A DNA stretch of 25,540 nt, taken from assembly GCA_030149115.1 (NCBI GenBank), contig JASBSE010000005.1:1-25540 (forward strand). The letters are read 5' to 3'. This document shows positions 16,030 to 23,675 of the stretch, one piece after another. The stretch comes from Winogradskyella sp. Lineage in GTDB: Bacteria; Bacteroidota; Bacteroidia; Flavobacteriales; Flavobacteriaceae. The notes beneath the pieces are model-generated. The model made no database searches and was not told the DNA's origin. It saw only the letters and a list, made by a program, of their open reading frames with translations. The position numbers and the translations under genes were made by a program. Every line of letters begins with the position of its first letter. The stretch's first letter is position 1.

Positions 16030-17784
16030 TTATTGTATTTCTTTTTCTGAGAGTTGCTTTGTGTAAAGTTCCTTGTAATATCCATCAACATTGATGAGAT
16101 TTTCATGATTTCCGGTCTGCGTAATTATACCATCTTCTAACACAATTATTTGATCTGCATTTTTTGCCGAAGATACACGGTGACTTACAATTACAGTTGT
16201 TTTATCTTTAGTTAATCTTACCAGATTTTTGAGGATTTTTTCTTCTGTATCTGTGTCTACAGCAGATAGACAATCATCGAATAGGAGAATTTCAGGTTTT
16301 TTGATAATAGCTCTTGCAATTGAAACACGTTGCTTTTGGCCGCCAGATAATGTTATACCGCGTTCGCCTAGAACGGTATCGTAACCTTTACTAAAACTAA
16401 TAATGTTTTTATGAACTTTAGCATCTTTTGCAGCCTCAAAAACTTCTTCATCAGTGGCATCTTCTTTTCCGAATTTTATATTATTTTTTATAGTGTCAGA
16501 AAACAGAAATGCATCTTGAGGAACATAACCTATACTCTCTCTTAAACTGTAAAGGTTAAGTTCAGAAATCTTTGTATTGTCTACTAAAATACTTCCATTA
16601 TCAATATCATATAATCTACCTATAAGATCTAAAATAGTAGATTTACCTGAACCTGTTTTACCTAATATTGCGAGAGTTTCTCCAGATTTTAATGTAAAAC
16701 TTACATTTTTTAGAGCTTCAATATTGGTGTCTGGGTATACAAAAGAAACATTCTTAAATTCAATATCACCTTTAATTGGTGTGAGTTCGTTTACTGTATT
16801 TTGAATTTCTGGTTTTGTTTTTAAAAATTCATTTATACGTTCTTGAGAAGCTTCAGCTTGTTGTACTAAGTCGCTTACCCATCCAACAGTTGCTACAGGC
16901 CAAGTTAAAATATTAACATAAATAATAAATGATGTAATCGTTCCTAAGTCTGTAGTTCCATTGATGTATTGTTTGCCGCCAAAATAGATTACAATAAGGT
17001 TGCTTAATCCAATAAGTAAAATCATCATTGGATGAAATAATGCTTGTACTTTAACTAGATTGATTTGTCTTTGTTTGTTTTCTTCTGAAAGTATTTCAAA
17101 TTCTGTGTTTTTTTTGGGTTCAATACCATAAGATTTTACAACAGAAACGCCACTGAATATTTCTTGAGTGTATGAGGATAATGTAGAAAGGGATTGCTGT
17201 ACAATATTACTACGCTTATTAATGACCCTACTTATTTTATATATAATTACAGATAATATTGGTAAAGGAATTAAGGTGTAAAGTGTTAAAGATGGTGAAG
17301 CTAAGTACATATTATAAATTACTAAAACAAACAATGTAATAGTATTAATGGTGTACATTAATGCAGGCCCAACATACATTCTTACTTTACCAACATCTTC
17401 ACTAATTCGGTTCATTAAATCACCTGTTCTATTAGATTTATAGAAATTTAAGGATAGAACTTGGTAATGTTGGTAAATTTCATTTTTTAAGTCATATTCA
17501 ATATATCTAGATACATTAATTATGGTTTGGCGCATTAAAAATGTTAAGATACCAGCAACAACAGCTGCACCAACAATGAATAAAACATTGTTTATAAGAT
17601 CTGTTTTAAAAACTTCATATGAGATTTTACCACTTAGTTTATCTGAGATAATATTTATGGAATCACCAACAAAACGTGGTGTAAATAACACAAATATCTT
17701 AGATACTATTGTAATTATTACGCCAATAATTAATTGATATCTATATTTGTTAAAGTATTTATTAAGATGTTTTAGTGCCTTCAT
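16030..17784 (-). CDS. ABC exporter half-transporter (fused permease and ATPase)
   Basis: 584 residues. The transmembrane domain is at about 1-315 with six helices; the nucleotide-binding domain is at about 338-575. Walker A GKTGSGKST (375-383), Q-loop VPQDAF (421-426), signature LSGGQKQR (479-486), Walker B ending LLFD (Asp503) and switch His535 are all present. The residue after Walker B, normally the catalytic Glu, is Asp504 (LLFDDCLSAVD), as in the MdlA/MdlB branch. It should work as a homodimer or as one half of a heterodimer with a partner encoded elsewhere. The substrate (lipid, peptide or drug) is not readable. A TAnnTTTG box lies upstream in the region shared with the divergent dehydrogenase gene. 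Confidence 0.92.
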   Translation of the reverse strand: MKALKHLNKYFNKYRYQLIIGVIITIVSKIFVLFTPRFVGDSINIISDKLSGKISYEVFKTDLINNVLFIVGAAVVAGILTFLMRQTIINVSRYIEYDLKNEIYQHYQVLSLNFYKSNRTGDLMNRISEDVGKVRMYVGPALMYTINTITLFVLVIYNMYLASPSLTLYTLIPLPILSVIIYKISRVINKRSNIVQQSLSTLSSYTQEIFSGVSVVKSYGIEPKKNTEFEILSEENKQRQINLVKVQALFHPMMILLIGLSNLIVIYFGGKQYINGTTDLGTITSFIIYVNILTWPVATVGWVSDLVQQAEASQERINEFLKTKPEIQNTVNELTPIKGDIEFKNVSFVYPDTNIEALKNVSFTLKSGETLAILGKTGSGKSTILDLIGRLYDIDNGSILVDNTKISELNLYSLRESIGYVPQDAFLFSDTIKNNIKFGKEDATDEEVFEAAKDAKVHKNIISFSKGYDTVLGERGITLSGGQKQRVSIARAIIKKPEILLFDDCLSAVDTDTEEKILKNLVRLTKDKTTVIVSHRVSSAKNADQIIVLEDGIITQTGNHENLINVDGYYKELYTKQLSEKEIQ

Positions 17785-17800
17785 ATTGTATTTGGTCGGT

Positions 17801-17808
17801 CAAAAGTA
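17801..17808 (-). promoter_or_regulatory. Putative -7 box of the ABC exporter promoter
   Basis: On the minus strand TACTTTTG matches TAnnTTTG and lies 16 bases before the exporter ATG at 17784. No TTG is seen 17-23 bases further upstream, so support is partial. It sits in the 133-base divergent region shared with the amino-acid dehydrogenase promoter. Confidence 0.45.
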
Positions 17809-17838
17809 TTATGATAATCTGATTTTGACGTTAATATT

Positions 17839-17869
17839 TTGCTAATCCTCTAATAATGGTTTATTTTTG
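17839..17869 (+). promoter_or_regulatory. Promoter of the amino-acid dehydrogenase gene
   Basis: TTG at 17839-17841 and TATTTTTG at 17862-17869 are separated by 20 bases, within the 17-23 base spacing of the Bacteroidota TTG...TAnnTTTG promoter. The start codon is 48 bases downstream at 17918. This is the best housekeeping promoter match in the window. Confidence 0.65.
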
Positions 17870-17917
17870 CACGCTGTTTTTAAATAATTTTTAAACAGCC
17901 TTAAATCGTAATCAATA

Positions 17918-19021
17918 ATGACTTCAGAATTATTAAGTTCTAAAGAACTTACAAAAGCAGATCCTGTATTTGGTCAGGTTTCATTCGATGACCATGAACA
18001 AATCGTTTTTTGCAACGACAAAGATACTGGTTTAAAAGCTATAATAGGCATACATAATACTGTTTTAGGTCCTGCTTTAGGTGGTACTAGAATGTGGAAT
18101 TATAATAACGAGTGGGAAGCACTAAATGATGTCTTAAGATTATCTCGTGGTATGACTTTTAAATCTGCAATTACAGGCTTAAACCTTGGAGGAGGTAAAG
18201 CTGTAATTATTGGAGATGCTAAAACTCAAAAAACGCCGGAATTAATGCGTCGTTTTGGAGAGTTTGTACATTCTTTAAGTGGAAAGTATATAACCGCAGA
18301 AGATGTTGGTATGGCAACAGAAGATATGGATACTGTTAGAGAAGTAACACCATATGTTACTGGTATTTCAGAAAGTAAAGGAGGAGCGGGTAACCCGTCA
18401 CCAATTACTGCTTACGGCGTATTTATGGGTATGAAAGCTGCTGCTAAATTCAAATATGGTTCAGATGTTTTAGAAGACAAATCTATATATGTTCAAGGTA
18501 TTGGTCATGTCGGTGAAGGTTTAGTAGAACATTTAGTAAACGAAGGCGCAAAAGTTACGATAGCAGATATCAACCAAGAACGTCTAGAGGAAATACGCTC
18601 TAAGTATGGAGCAACTATATATGGTGGAAATGATATTTACAGTGAGCCTATGGATATTTATGCACCATGTGCTTTGGGTGCAACTATTAATGACGATACA
18701 ATTTATAGATTGCAAGCAGATATAGTAGCTGGAGCAGCGAACAACCAGTTGGCGGAGGAAAATAAACACGGAAAAATTTTACAAGAAAGAGGTATTGTTT
18801 ACGCACCAGATTTTTTAATTAATGCAGGTGGAATTATTAATGTCTATGCAGAATTAGAAAATTATGACAGACAAGAAATAATGCGTAAAACTGAAAACAT
18901 ATATAATACAACGCTAGAGATTTTAGATAATGCTAAGGTTAACAATCTAACAACACATACTGCTGCATTAAATATAGCAAGAGAGCGTATAGAAACTCGT
19001 AAAAGAGAAAATTCTAAATAA
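17918..19021 (+). CDS. Glu/Leu/Phe/Val dehydrogenase family protein (leucine-dehydrogenase-like)
   Basis: 367 residues, the length of leucine/valine/phenylalanine dehydrogenases rather than the longer glutamate enzymes. The catalytic region GMTFKSAITGLNLGGGKAV (78-96) carries the two lysines expected at the active site (Lys82 and Lys94), and GGAGNPSPITAYGV is the hinge region. The NAD-binding motif is GIGHVG (194-199), in VQGIGHVGEGLV. It catalyses reversible NAD-dependent oxidative deamination of a branched-chain or aromatic amino acid to the 2-oxo acid and ammonia, which in flavobacteria feeds branched-chain fatty-acid synthesis; the exact substrate is inferred. Cytoplasmic, with its own promoter and a hairpin terminator before nusB. 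Confidence 0.92.
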   Translation: MTSELLSSKELTKADPVFGQVSFDDHEQIVFCNDKDTGLKAIIGIHNTVLGPALGGTRMWNYNNEWEALNDVLRLSRGMTFKSAITGLNLGGGKAVIIGDAKTQKTPELMRRFGEFVHSLSGKYITAEDVGMATEDMDTVREVTPYVTGISESKGGAGNPSPITAYGVFMGMKAAAKFKYGSDVLEDKSIYVQGIGHVGEGLVEHLVNEGAKVTIADINQERLEEIRSKYGATIYGGNDIYSEPMDIYAPCALGATINDDTIYRLQADIVAGAANNQLAEENKHGKILQERGIVYAPDFLINAGGIINVYAELENYDRQEIMRKTENIYNTTLEILDNAKVNNLTTHTAALNIARERIETRKRENSK

Positions 19022-19044
19022 TTTTTTTCAGAATTAAATAATAG

Positions 19045-19052
19045 TATTTTTG
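19045..19052 (+). promoter_or_regulatory. Putative -7 box upstream of nusB
   Basis: TATTTTTG matches TAnnTTTG and lies one base before the terminator hairpin of the dehydrogenase gene, 62 bases before the nusB ATG. No TTG lies 17-23 bases upstream. A start point a few bases downstream would fall inside the left arm of the hairpin. Confidence 0.45.
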
Positions 19053-19053
19053 C

Positions 19054-19084
19054 AAGGTGAATCGGAAAACGATTCACCTTTTTT
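19054..19084 (+). terminator. Rho-independent terminator after the dehydrogenase gene
   Basis: AAGGTGAATCG (19054-19064) pairs perfectly with CGATTCACCTT (19070-19080) around a GAAAA loop, followed by more T residues to 19084. The 11-base stem and T tract are typical. It lies 32 bases after the dehydrogenase stop and 31 bases before the nusB start. Confidence 0.82.
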
Positions 19085-19114
19085 AGTAATTTTAAATAAA
19101 GCAGTTCTGTATAC

Positions 19115-20059
19115 ATGCTAAACAGAAGACACATTAGAATAAAAGTTATGCAATCATTGTATGCTTTTAAAGGTCATGAAAGTGACGACTTGGTAAAAGA
19201 CGAAAAGTTTTTAATGCACAGTTTAGACAGCATGTTAGATTTATACCTTTCTATATTGGCTCTGCTTACTGAATTGCAAAAAAAGAGTAAAGACCACAAT
19301 GAAAAGCTTCAAAAAAAGCTATTAGGATCAGACTCAGATAGAAATCCAAATACCAAATTTCAAGATAACTTATTGTTAAGTATAATTAGTGATAATAAAA
19401 TGTTACAGGATATTATCGCAAAAAGAAAATTGAACTTCTGGGATCTGGATTTTGAGTATGTGGATATACTTTTTAAAGAAATAAAAAATAGTAGTTTGTA
19501 TGAAGAATACATTAATAATCCTGAAACAGGGTTAAAAGTGGATAAAAAATTCATACTAGATATCTATACGGAAATCATAGCTCCAAACGATAAGTTGTAC
19601 GATTATTTTGAAGACAAAAAGTTAACTTGGGTAGATGATTTCCCTGTTGTAAACACAGTACTTTTAAAAGTTTTAGGCAAGGTGAAATTAACCTCAGCCG
19701 AAACAAAGCTTTTACCAGATTTATACAAGGATGAAGATGATAAAGAGTTTGCAAAAGAATTGTTGAAAAAAACCATATTGAATAACTCTAAATTTGCAGA
19801 AGAGGTCTCAAAAAAAACTACCAATTGGGATACTGAACGTTTGGCTAGCTTAGATGGTTTGATTTTAAAAATGGCATTGTGTGAGTTTCAGAAATTCCCA
19901 TCCATTCCATACAAAGTAACAATTAATGAATATTTAGAAATTGCCAAAGAATACTCTACGCCTAAGAGTAGCTTATTCATTAATGGAATACTCGATAAAA
20001 TTGTAAAAGAATATCAGTCCAATAATCTGCATCCAAAAACTGGAAGAGGACTTATGTAA
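19115..20059 (+). CDS. nusB: Transcription antitermination factor NusB (long flavobacterial form)
   Basis: 314 residues, about twice the length of E. coli NusB. The N-terminus MLNRRHIRIKVMQSLYAF is the conserved family start. The C-terminal part (about 230-305) carries the NusB fold, including LASLDGLILKMALCEF, PYKVTINEYLEIAKEYS and SSLFINGILDKIV. The region between about 30 and 225 is a lysine- and aspartate-rich helical expansion that is usual in Bacteroidota. NusB with NusE binds the boxA RNA element and supports antitermination on rRNA operons. Cytoplasmic. It precedes the DUF1573 and yajC genes in the same direction, an order I recognise from other flavobacteria. Its leader region contains the terminator hairpin of the upstream gene. 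Confidence 0.92.
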   Translation: MLNRRHIRIKVMQSLYAFKGHESDDLVKDEKFLMHSLDSMLDLYLSILALLTELQKKSKDHNEKLQKKLLGSDSDRNPNTKFQDNLLLSIISDNKMLQDIIAKRKLNFWDLDFEYVDILFKEIKNSSLYEEYINNPETGLKVDKKFILDIYTEIIAPNDKLYDYFEDKKLTWVDDFPVVNTVLLKVLGKVKLTSAETKLLPDLYKDEDDKEFAKELLKKTILNNSKFAEEVSKKTTNWDTERLASLDGLILKMALCEFQKFPSIPYKVTINEYLEIAKEYSTPKSSLFINGILDKIVKEYQSNNLHPKTGRGLM

Positions 20060-20105
20060 AAGGATTTCTTTAGCAAAGATGTTAACGACATTCTAAAAGT
20101 TTTAA

Positions 20106-20130
20106 TTGCTGGGAATAATTATTACCTTTG
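20106..20130 (+). promoter_or_regulatory. Putative promoter of the DUF1573-yajC pair
   Basis: TACCTTTG (20123-20130) matches TAnnTTTG and lies 42 bases before the ATG at 20173. A TTG at 20106-20108 is only 14 bases away, shorter than the preferred 17-23, so the upstream half is weak. Confidence 0.45.
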
Positions 20131-20172
20131 ACAACTTAGAGAATCAATAATATTAATTTTAAAATATAAGTA

Positions 20173-20706
20173 ATGAAAAAGATTATCTTAGGATTTAGTG
20201 CATTATGCATGGTAGCTTTTACTTCATGTAAGGAAGATGCAGCTAGTAAAGTGAATTCAGAAAACGTAGCTGTTGCAGCAGAAAGAGATGCCAATGCAGG
20301 TGATTTTCCGATGATGGAACTAGATAAAACAGTACACGATTTTGGAACAATTGAAAACGGTACACCAGTAGAGACAAAATTTAAATACAAGAATACAGGA
20401 AACTCTATGCTTGTTGTAAGTAATATTAAGAGTACATGTGGTTGTACAGTACCATCTAATTATACTAAAGAAGTTGCGCCAGGACAAACAGGTGAATTTA
20501 CAGTAAAATTTAATGGTAAAGGAAATGGTAAAGTTTCTAAGTCATTAACAATAACATCAAATACAGAAAAAGGTACAGAGATTGTTAAAATCACAGCGAT
20601 GGTAAACAATCCTGAAGCTGCACAGAAGGCTGCGGCAAAAACTACTCCAGTTTCTACAATAAAGACTTCAACTAAGCCTGGACACGAAGGGCATAACCAC
20701 GACTAA
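20173..20706 (+). CDS. DUF1573 domain lipoprotein
   Basis: 177 residues. A lipoprotein signal ends at Cys19 (F-T-S-C), followed directly by K-E-D. After a short linker, one immunoglobulin-like DUF1573 domain spans about 52-145: HDFGTIENGTPVETKFKYKNTG, then SNIKSTCGCTVPSN with the family's T-C-G-C pair, then APGQTGEFTVKFNGKG and KSLTITSNT. The tail is Ala/Thr-rich and ends HEGHNHD, a small His cluster that might bind metal. The domain is very common in Bacteroidota and has no firmly established function. It lies 9 bases upstream of yajC and probably shares its transcript. The K-E-D after the cysteine resembles a surface-export signal. Confidence 0.9.
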   Translation: MKKIILGFSALCMVAFTSCKEDAASKVNSENVAVAAERDANAGDFPMMELDKTVHDFGTIENGTPVETKFKYKNTGNSMLVVSNIKSTCGCTVPSNYTKEVAPGQTGEFTVKFNGKGNGKVSKSLTITSNTEKGTEIVKITAMVNNPEAAQKAAAKTTPVSTIKTSTKPGHEGHNHD

Positions 20707-20715
20707 GTAATTATT

Positions 20716-21006
20716 ATGGAAGGATTAGGTTCATTTTTACCGTTTATTGCCATTTTTGCTGTGATGTATTTCTTTATGATTGCGCCGCAGTTAAAACGCC
20801 AGAAACAAGAAAAAAAGTTTGCTAGCGAATTAAAGCGTGGTGATCGTGTCATTACCAAAAGCGGAATGCATGGCAAAGTTGTAGAGTTAAACGATAAAGA
20901 CAATAGTTGTGTTATTGAAACATTGGCTGGAAAAATTAAGTTTGACCGCTCGGCAATTTCAATGGAAATGAGTAAAAAATTAAATTCACCTGCTACAGTA
21001 AAGTAA
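20716..21006 (+). CDS. yajC: Preprotein translocase subunit YajC
   Basis: 96 residues, normal for YajC. One N-terminal membrane helix (about 5-22, SFLPFIAIFAVMYFFMI) is followed by the signature APQLKRQKQEKKF and a small cytoplasmic domain (LKRGDRVITKSGMHGKVVEL). YajC associates with SecDF and the SecYEG translocase and assists protein export. It starts 9 bases after the DUF1573 stop codon, so the two are likely co-transcribed, and a strong terminator follows its stop codon within 20 bases. Confidence 0.95.
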   Translation: MEGLGSFLPFIAIFAVMYFFMIAPQLKRQKQEKKFASELKRGDRVITKSGMHGKVVELNDKDNSCVIETLAGKIKFDRSAISMEMSKKLNSPATVK

Positions 21007-21024
21007 GCTGGTATTAGATATTTC

Positions 21025-21059
21025 AAAAGCCACTCTTAATTAGAGTGGCTTTTTTTTTA
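21025..21059 (+). terminator. Rho-independent terminator after yajC
   Basis: AAAAGCCACTCT (21025-21036) pairs perfectly with AGAGTGGCTTTT (21042-21053) around a 5-base loop, and the T tract continues to 21059. It also sits just past the stop codon of the convergent YdeI-like gene and could act for both strands, though the T tract favours the plus strand. Confidence 0.88.
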
Positions 21060-21072
21060 TGCACACTTACGT

Positions 21073-21672
21073 TTAGCAGTTTTTATATTTATCATGCAGG
21101 CCTTTTTGTTCTAAAATCATAGGAATAATTTTTTCTAGGCGTTTTGTTTTAGTCGTTTCTCTTTTGGCTTCGGATATGTGTTCACAATATTCGCGTTTAC
21201 ATGATGTGGATAGTTTTTCAAAAGCTTGTTTTAGTTCTTTGTTTTTTGATATAGCGTCTTCTAATTCTTTTGGAATTACTACTGGTTTAGTATTGCGTTG
21301 TGGTTTTATCTCTTTACCTAGTTTTTGGTTTTCAATAGCCTCTTTTACATACATTAAAACAACACTTTTATTGATGTCTGCTATAGACTCAAAACGCATT
21401 TGTCTTAATGCTTTGGTTTTGTTTTCTTGGGCATTGATAAGTAGTTTAGCCTCATCTTTTAAAAATACACCTTGAAAAAACCATATGCCAAAATGGTTTT
21501 TAAAAGCACCCAAACCAACAACATTTTTTCCGTTTAATGTATAAGTTGGCGCACTCCATTTTAGGGTTTCTTCAAGTTCTGTAGAATTTATAATTTCACG
21601 AAGTAATTTTAGCTCTTCTTCAAAGTGAGCGTTAACTTCAATGTATTCTTCAACTGAGGAGGCTTTTTTCAT
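21073..21672 (-). CDS. YdeI/OmdA family protein with DUF1801 domain
   Basis: 199 residues, no signal peptide. The N-terminal half (about 5-125) is a DUF1801 (YdhG-like) domain: LREIINSTELEETLKWSAPTYTLNGKNVVGLGAFKNHFGIWFF is its core. The C-terminal half (about 140-199) is the YdeI/OmdA motif region: IPKELEDAISKNKELKQAFEKLS, then KREYCEHISEAKRETTKTKRLEKII. Proteins of this layout are annotated as YdeI or OmpD-associated; their molecular function is poorly defined, with suggested links to stress or cationic peptide resistance in Bacillus and Salmonella. Single gene on the minus strand, convergent with yajC. The last residues contain a free Cys. Confidence 0.85.
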   Translation of the reverse strand: MKKASSVEEYIEVNAHFEEELKLLREIINSTELEETLKWSAPTYTLNGKNVVGLGAFKNHFGIWFFQGVFLKDEAKLLINAQENKTKALRQMRFESIADINKSVVLMYVKEAIENQKLGKEIKPQRNTKPVVIPKELEDAISKNKELKQAFEKLSTSCKREYCEHISEAKRETTKTKRLEKIIPMILEQKGLHDKYKNC

Positions 21673-22104
21673 TTTTCTTAAGTATTGATAATACAGTTCT
21701 AGCCATAAAGTTACCTTTTTATTCTTTAATTACGAATTAAAGCTATTTCCCCTAAAGGCAATTACAAACTTCTAAGTCTATTAATTAGGGCTTGTAATAT
21801 TTTATAAAATAGGGAAGGATACTACCTTAATAGCACTTAATAGTAAGATATTGGTATTTAAACGATTATAGGCTATTATGATAAATGAGTAGGATTTTTT
21901 TTTCTAGTTTAGAAAAACCATTGATTAATTACAATTAAAAATATATCTAGATTATAGGTAAAACGTACTAAATTATGACTAGAGTTTTAGTGTGTGCTTA
22001 ATTAATATAAAAGTATCGTTTCCCAATCTTCAGTTTCTACTTCTTCATTTTTTAATGTTGCTTATGGTGTATTTAATTATCAACCTATAATGGTTTTACA
22101 CAAA
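21673..22104. other. AT-rich intergenic region without recognised genes
   Basis: About 430 bases between the YdeI-like gene and the T9SS-sorted protein. I see no gene, tRNA or strong hairpin and no TAnnTTTG box near the downstream start. A short frame without a start codon is open from 22006 into the downstream gene, but it has no recognisable protein character. Confidence 0.6.
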
Positions 22105-22968
22105 ATGAAGAATACATATTTTACAATTTTTGCTTTACTGTTTCTTTTCATATATATCAATAACTATTCACGAGACTCAAGTATATTAAACATTGAGAGT
22201 TTAGTTGATATTTCCATTCAAGATAAACCATCAGTTATCGAAGCAAATAATCTAACTAGCTTGGGACAACTAAGATTATCATTATATGAGAGTAATGCAT
22301 TAGCGAATAATGAAAACGCAGTAGATGGAGTGTTGATTTTTTTTGATACAAATGGGAATAACGCTGTTGATGCTAATGATGCACCCGATATCCCAAATCT
22401 TGATGAAAACTTTTCCATTAATAATGGTGGAATACTGTTAAGTATTGAAACTAGAGCAGAGCCAGAAGATCAAGAAGAAGTTTTACTTGAGGTAAACACA
22501 TACAGAGATACAAACTATACAATAGTTGCAGAAGGGGTTTCCATTCAAACAGGTATACCGTTTTTATATGACAACTATACAGATGTTTACACAGAAATTC
22601 CTCAAAACGGAATAATTAATTATACCTACTCTGTAAATTCTGGAATTCCTCAATCAATTGCTGGTGATCGTTTTAAGATTATTTTTGAGGTTGAAACATT
22701 GTCAACTGGGAACAGTGATTTAGATAATATATTGCTCTATCCTAATCCAACCGACTTAGGGAAATTCTATGTAAATGTTCCATTGGGTATGAATGACCTT
22801 AGTGTGTCAATATATAATATGCTAGGATCTAAGTTATATTCTGGTAAAGGATATATTGGTGGTAGTACAATAACCATTGAATCTGACAAAGGATTAAGCA
22901 TTGGTACTTACTTCGTAGAGCTTAAATCAAAAGGCAAAACCACAGTTAAAAAGTTAATTGTAATTTGA
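22105..22968 (+). CDS. Short secreted protein with T9SS type A sorting domain
   Basis: 287 residues from the ATG at 22105; an in-frame ATG at 22090 would add five residues (MVLHK) before the signal peptide. A hydrophobic signal-like stretch covers about 4-19. Residues 54-196 form one beta-rich domain (LRLSLYESN, GVLIFFDTNGNNAVDANDAP, GDRFKIIFEV) resembling the beta-sandwich that often precedes the sorting domain in large Bacteroidota surface proteins. Residues 209-287 are a T9SS type A sorting domain: LLYPNPTDLGKFYV, SVSIYNMLGSKLYSG, LSIGTYFVELKSKGKTTVKKLIV. It should be exported by Sec, then secreted or surface-attached by T9SS. No catalytic domain is present, so its role is unknown; it may be a reduced form of a larger adhesin or a small surface protein. 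Confidence 0.82.
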   Translation: MKNTYFTIFALLFLFIYINNYSRDSSILNIESLVDISIQDKPSVIEANNLTSLGQLRLSLYESNALANNENAVDGVLIFFDTNGNNAVDANDAPDIPNLDENFSINNGGILLSIETRAEPEDQEEVLLEVNTYRDTNYTIVAEGVSIQTGIPFLYDNYTDVYTEIPQNGIINYTYSVNSGIPQSIAGDRFKIIFEVETLSTGNSDLDNILLYPNPTDLGKFYVNVPLGMNDLSVSIYNMLGSKLYSGKGYIGGSTITIESDKGLSIGTYFVELKSKGKTTVKKLIVI

Positions 22969-23675
22969 TAAAAGCTTTTTTTAAGTTTTATTAGTTAGTA
23001 CGAGGATTGAATATAAAACCGATAGGTAATTTTCTAACCAATATTCATATCCAATTGTCTTGATTAAACGTTAGAAGTGATAAACAATCTTCTAGTTTAC
23101 TATTTGTTTGATTACGGTTAAGTCCTTTATTATAATCTTATTCATTTTGTTAAATTACAGAATACTGTTAAAAGAAAATATTAACATTTTAACGATTAAT
23201 TTAACATACCTTTAATAATCAAAATAAAATTTTATTACATTGTAGTGCTATTAATCATTAATTTATCTAGACTTGCGTCGAAAATTACTACTTATCATTT
23301 CGAGGGTTTACCCAAATAATTTACAAATTTGAATCGATTTCGATAAATATCATATTTTATAATATGGTATGGTAGGTTTGGTATGTCCTATACCTTTTTT
23401 TGTCTATCGCTAGTAATTATACTTTTTTGATTGTGGCATAATTATTTTAGCCTATTTCTACTACTAAAAAAGCTACTGTTCCCTAAATAGGAGATGTTTT
23501 GGTATACTAATAACTAACCATTACAATATGAACAGTGTTACGATTAAATTCAATTCATCTTAGATAGTATCTGATACTTCTAAAATATCACCATATCTCT
23601 TATTGTTTTGAAATGGTCGGTATTCACAGTCCCAAAGAAGATTTTAACCTAATTAGCTAACTTAAAGTAAATTTT
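22969..23675. other. Long AT-rich intergenic region
   Basis: About 707 bases between two secreted-protein genes with no supported gene. It contains a short palindrome CATATT-TTAT-AATATG (23351-23366) and, seven bases on, TAGGTTTG (23373-23380), which fits a TAnnTTTG box but is about 295 bases before the next start codon and has no TTG partner. I see no tRNA, riboswitch fold or terminator of convincing strength. Confidence 0.6.

Noticed and set aside
22006..22104. Open frame without a start codon leading into the T9SS-sorted protein
   Set aside because: It is short, contains no start codon before 22090 and shows no recognisable domain; it is kept only as a possible trace of a longer ancestor.
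22975..22985. AAAAGCTTTTTT just after the T9SS-sorted protein as a terminator
   Set aside because: The palindrome has no loop and only one G-C step, too weak to call.
23351..23366. Palindrome CATATT-TTAT-AATATG as a terminator or operator
   Set aside because: The stem is short and purely A/T apart from its ends, with no T tract in either useful position.
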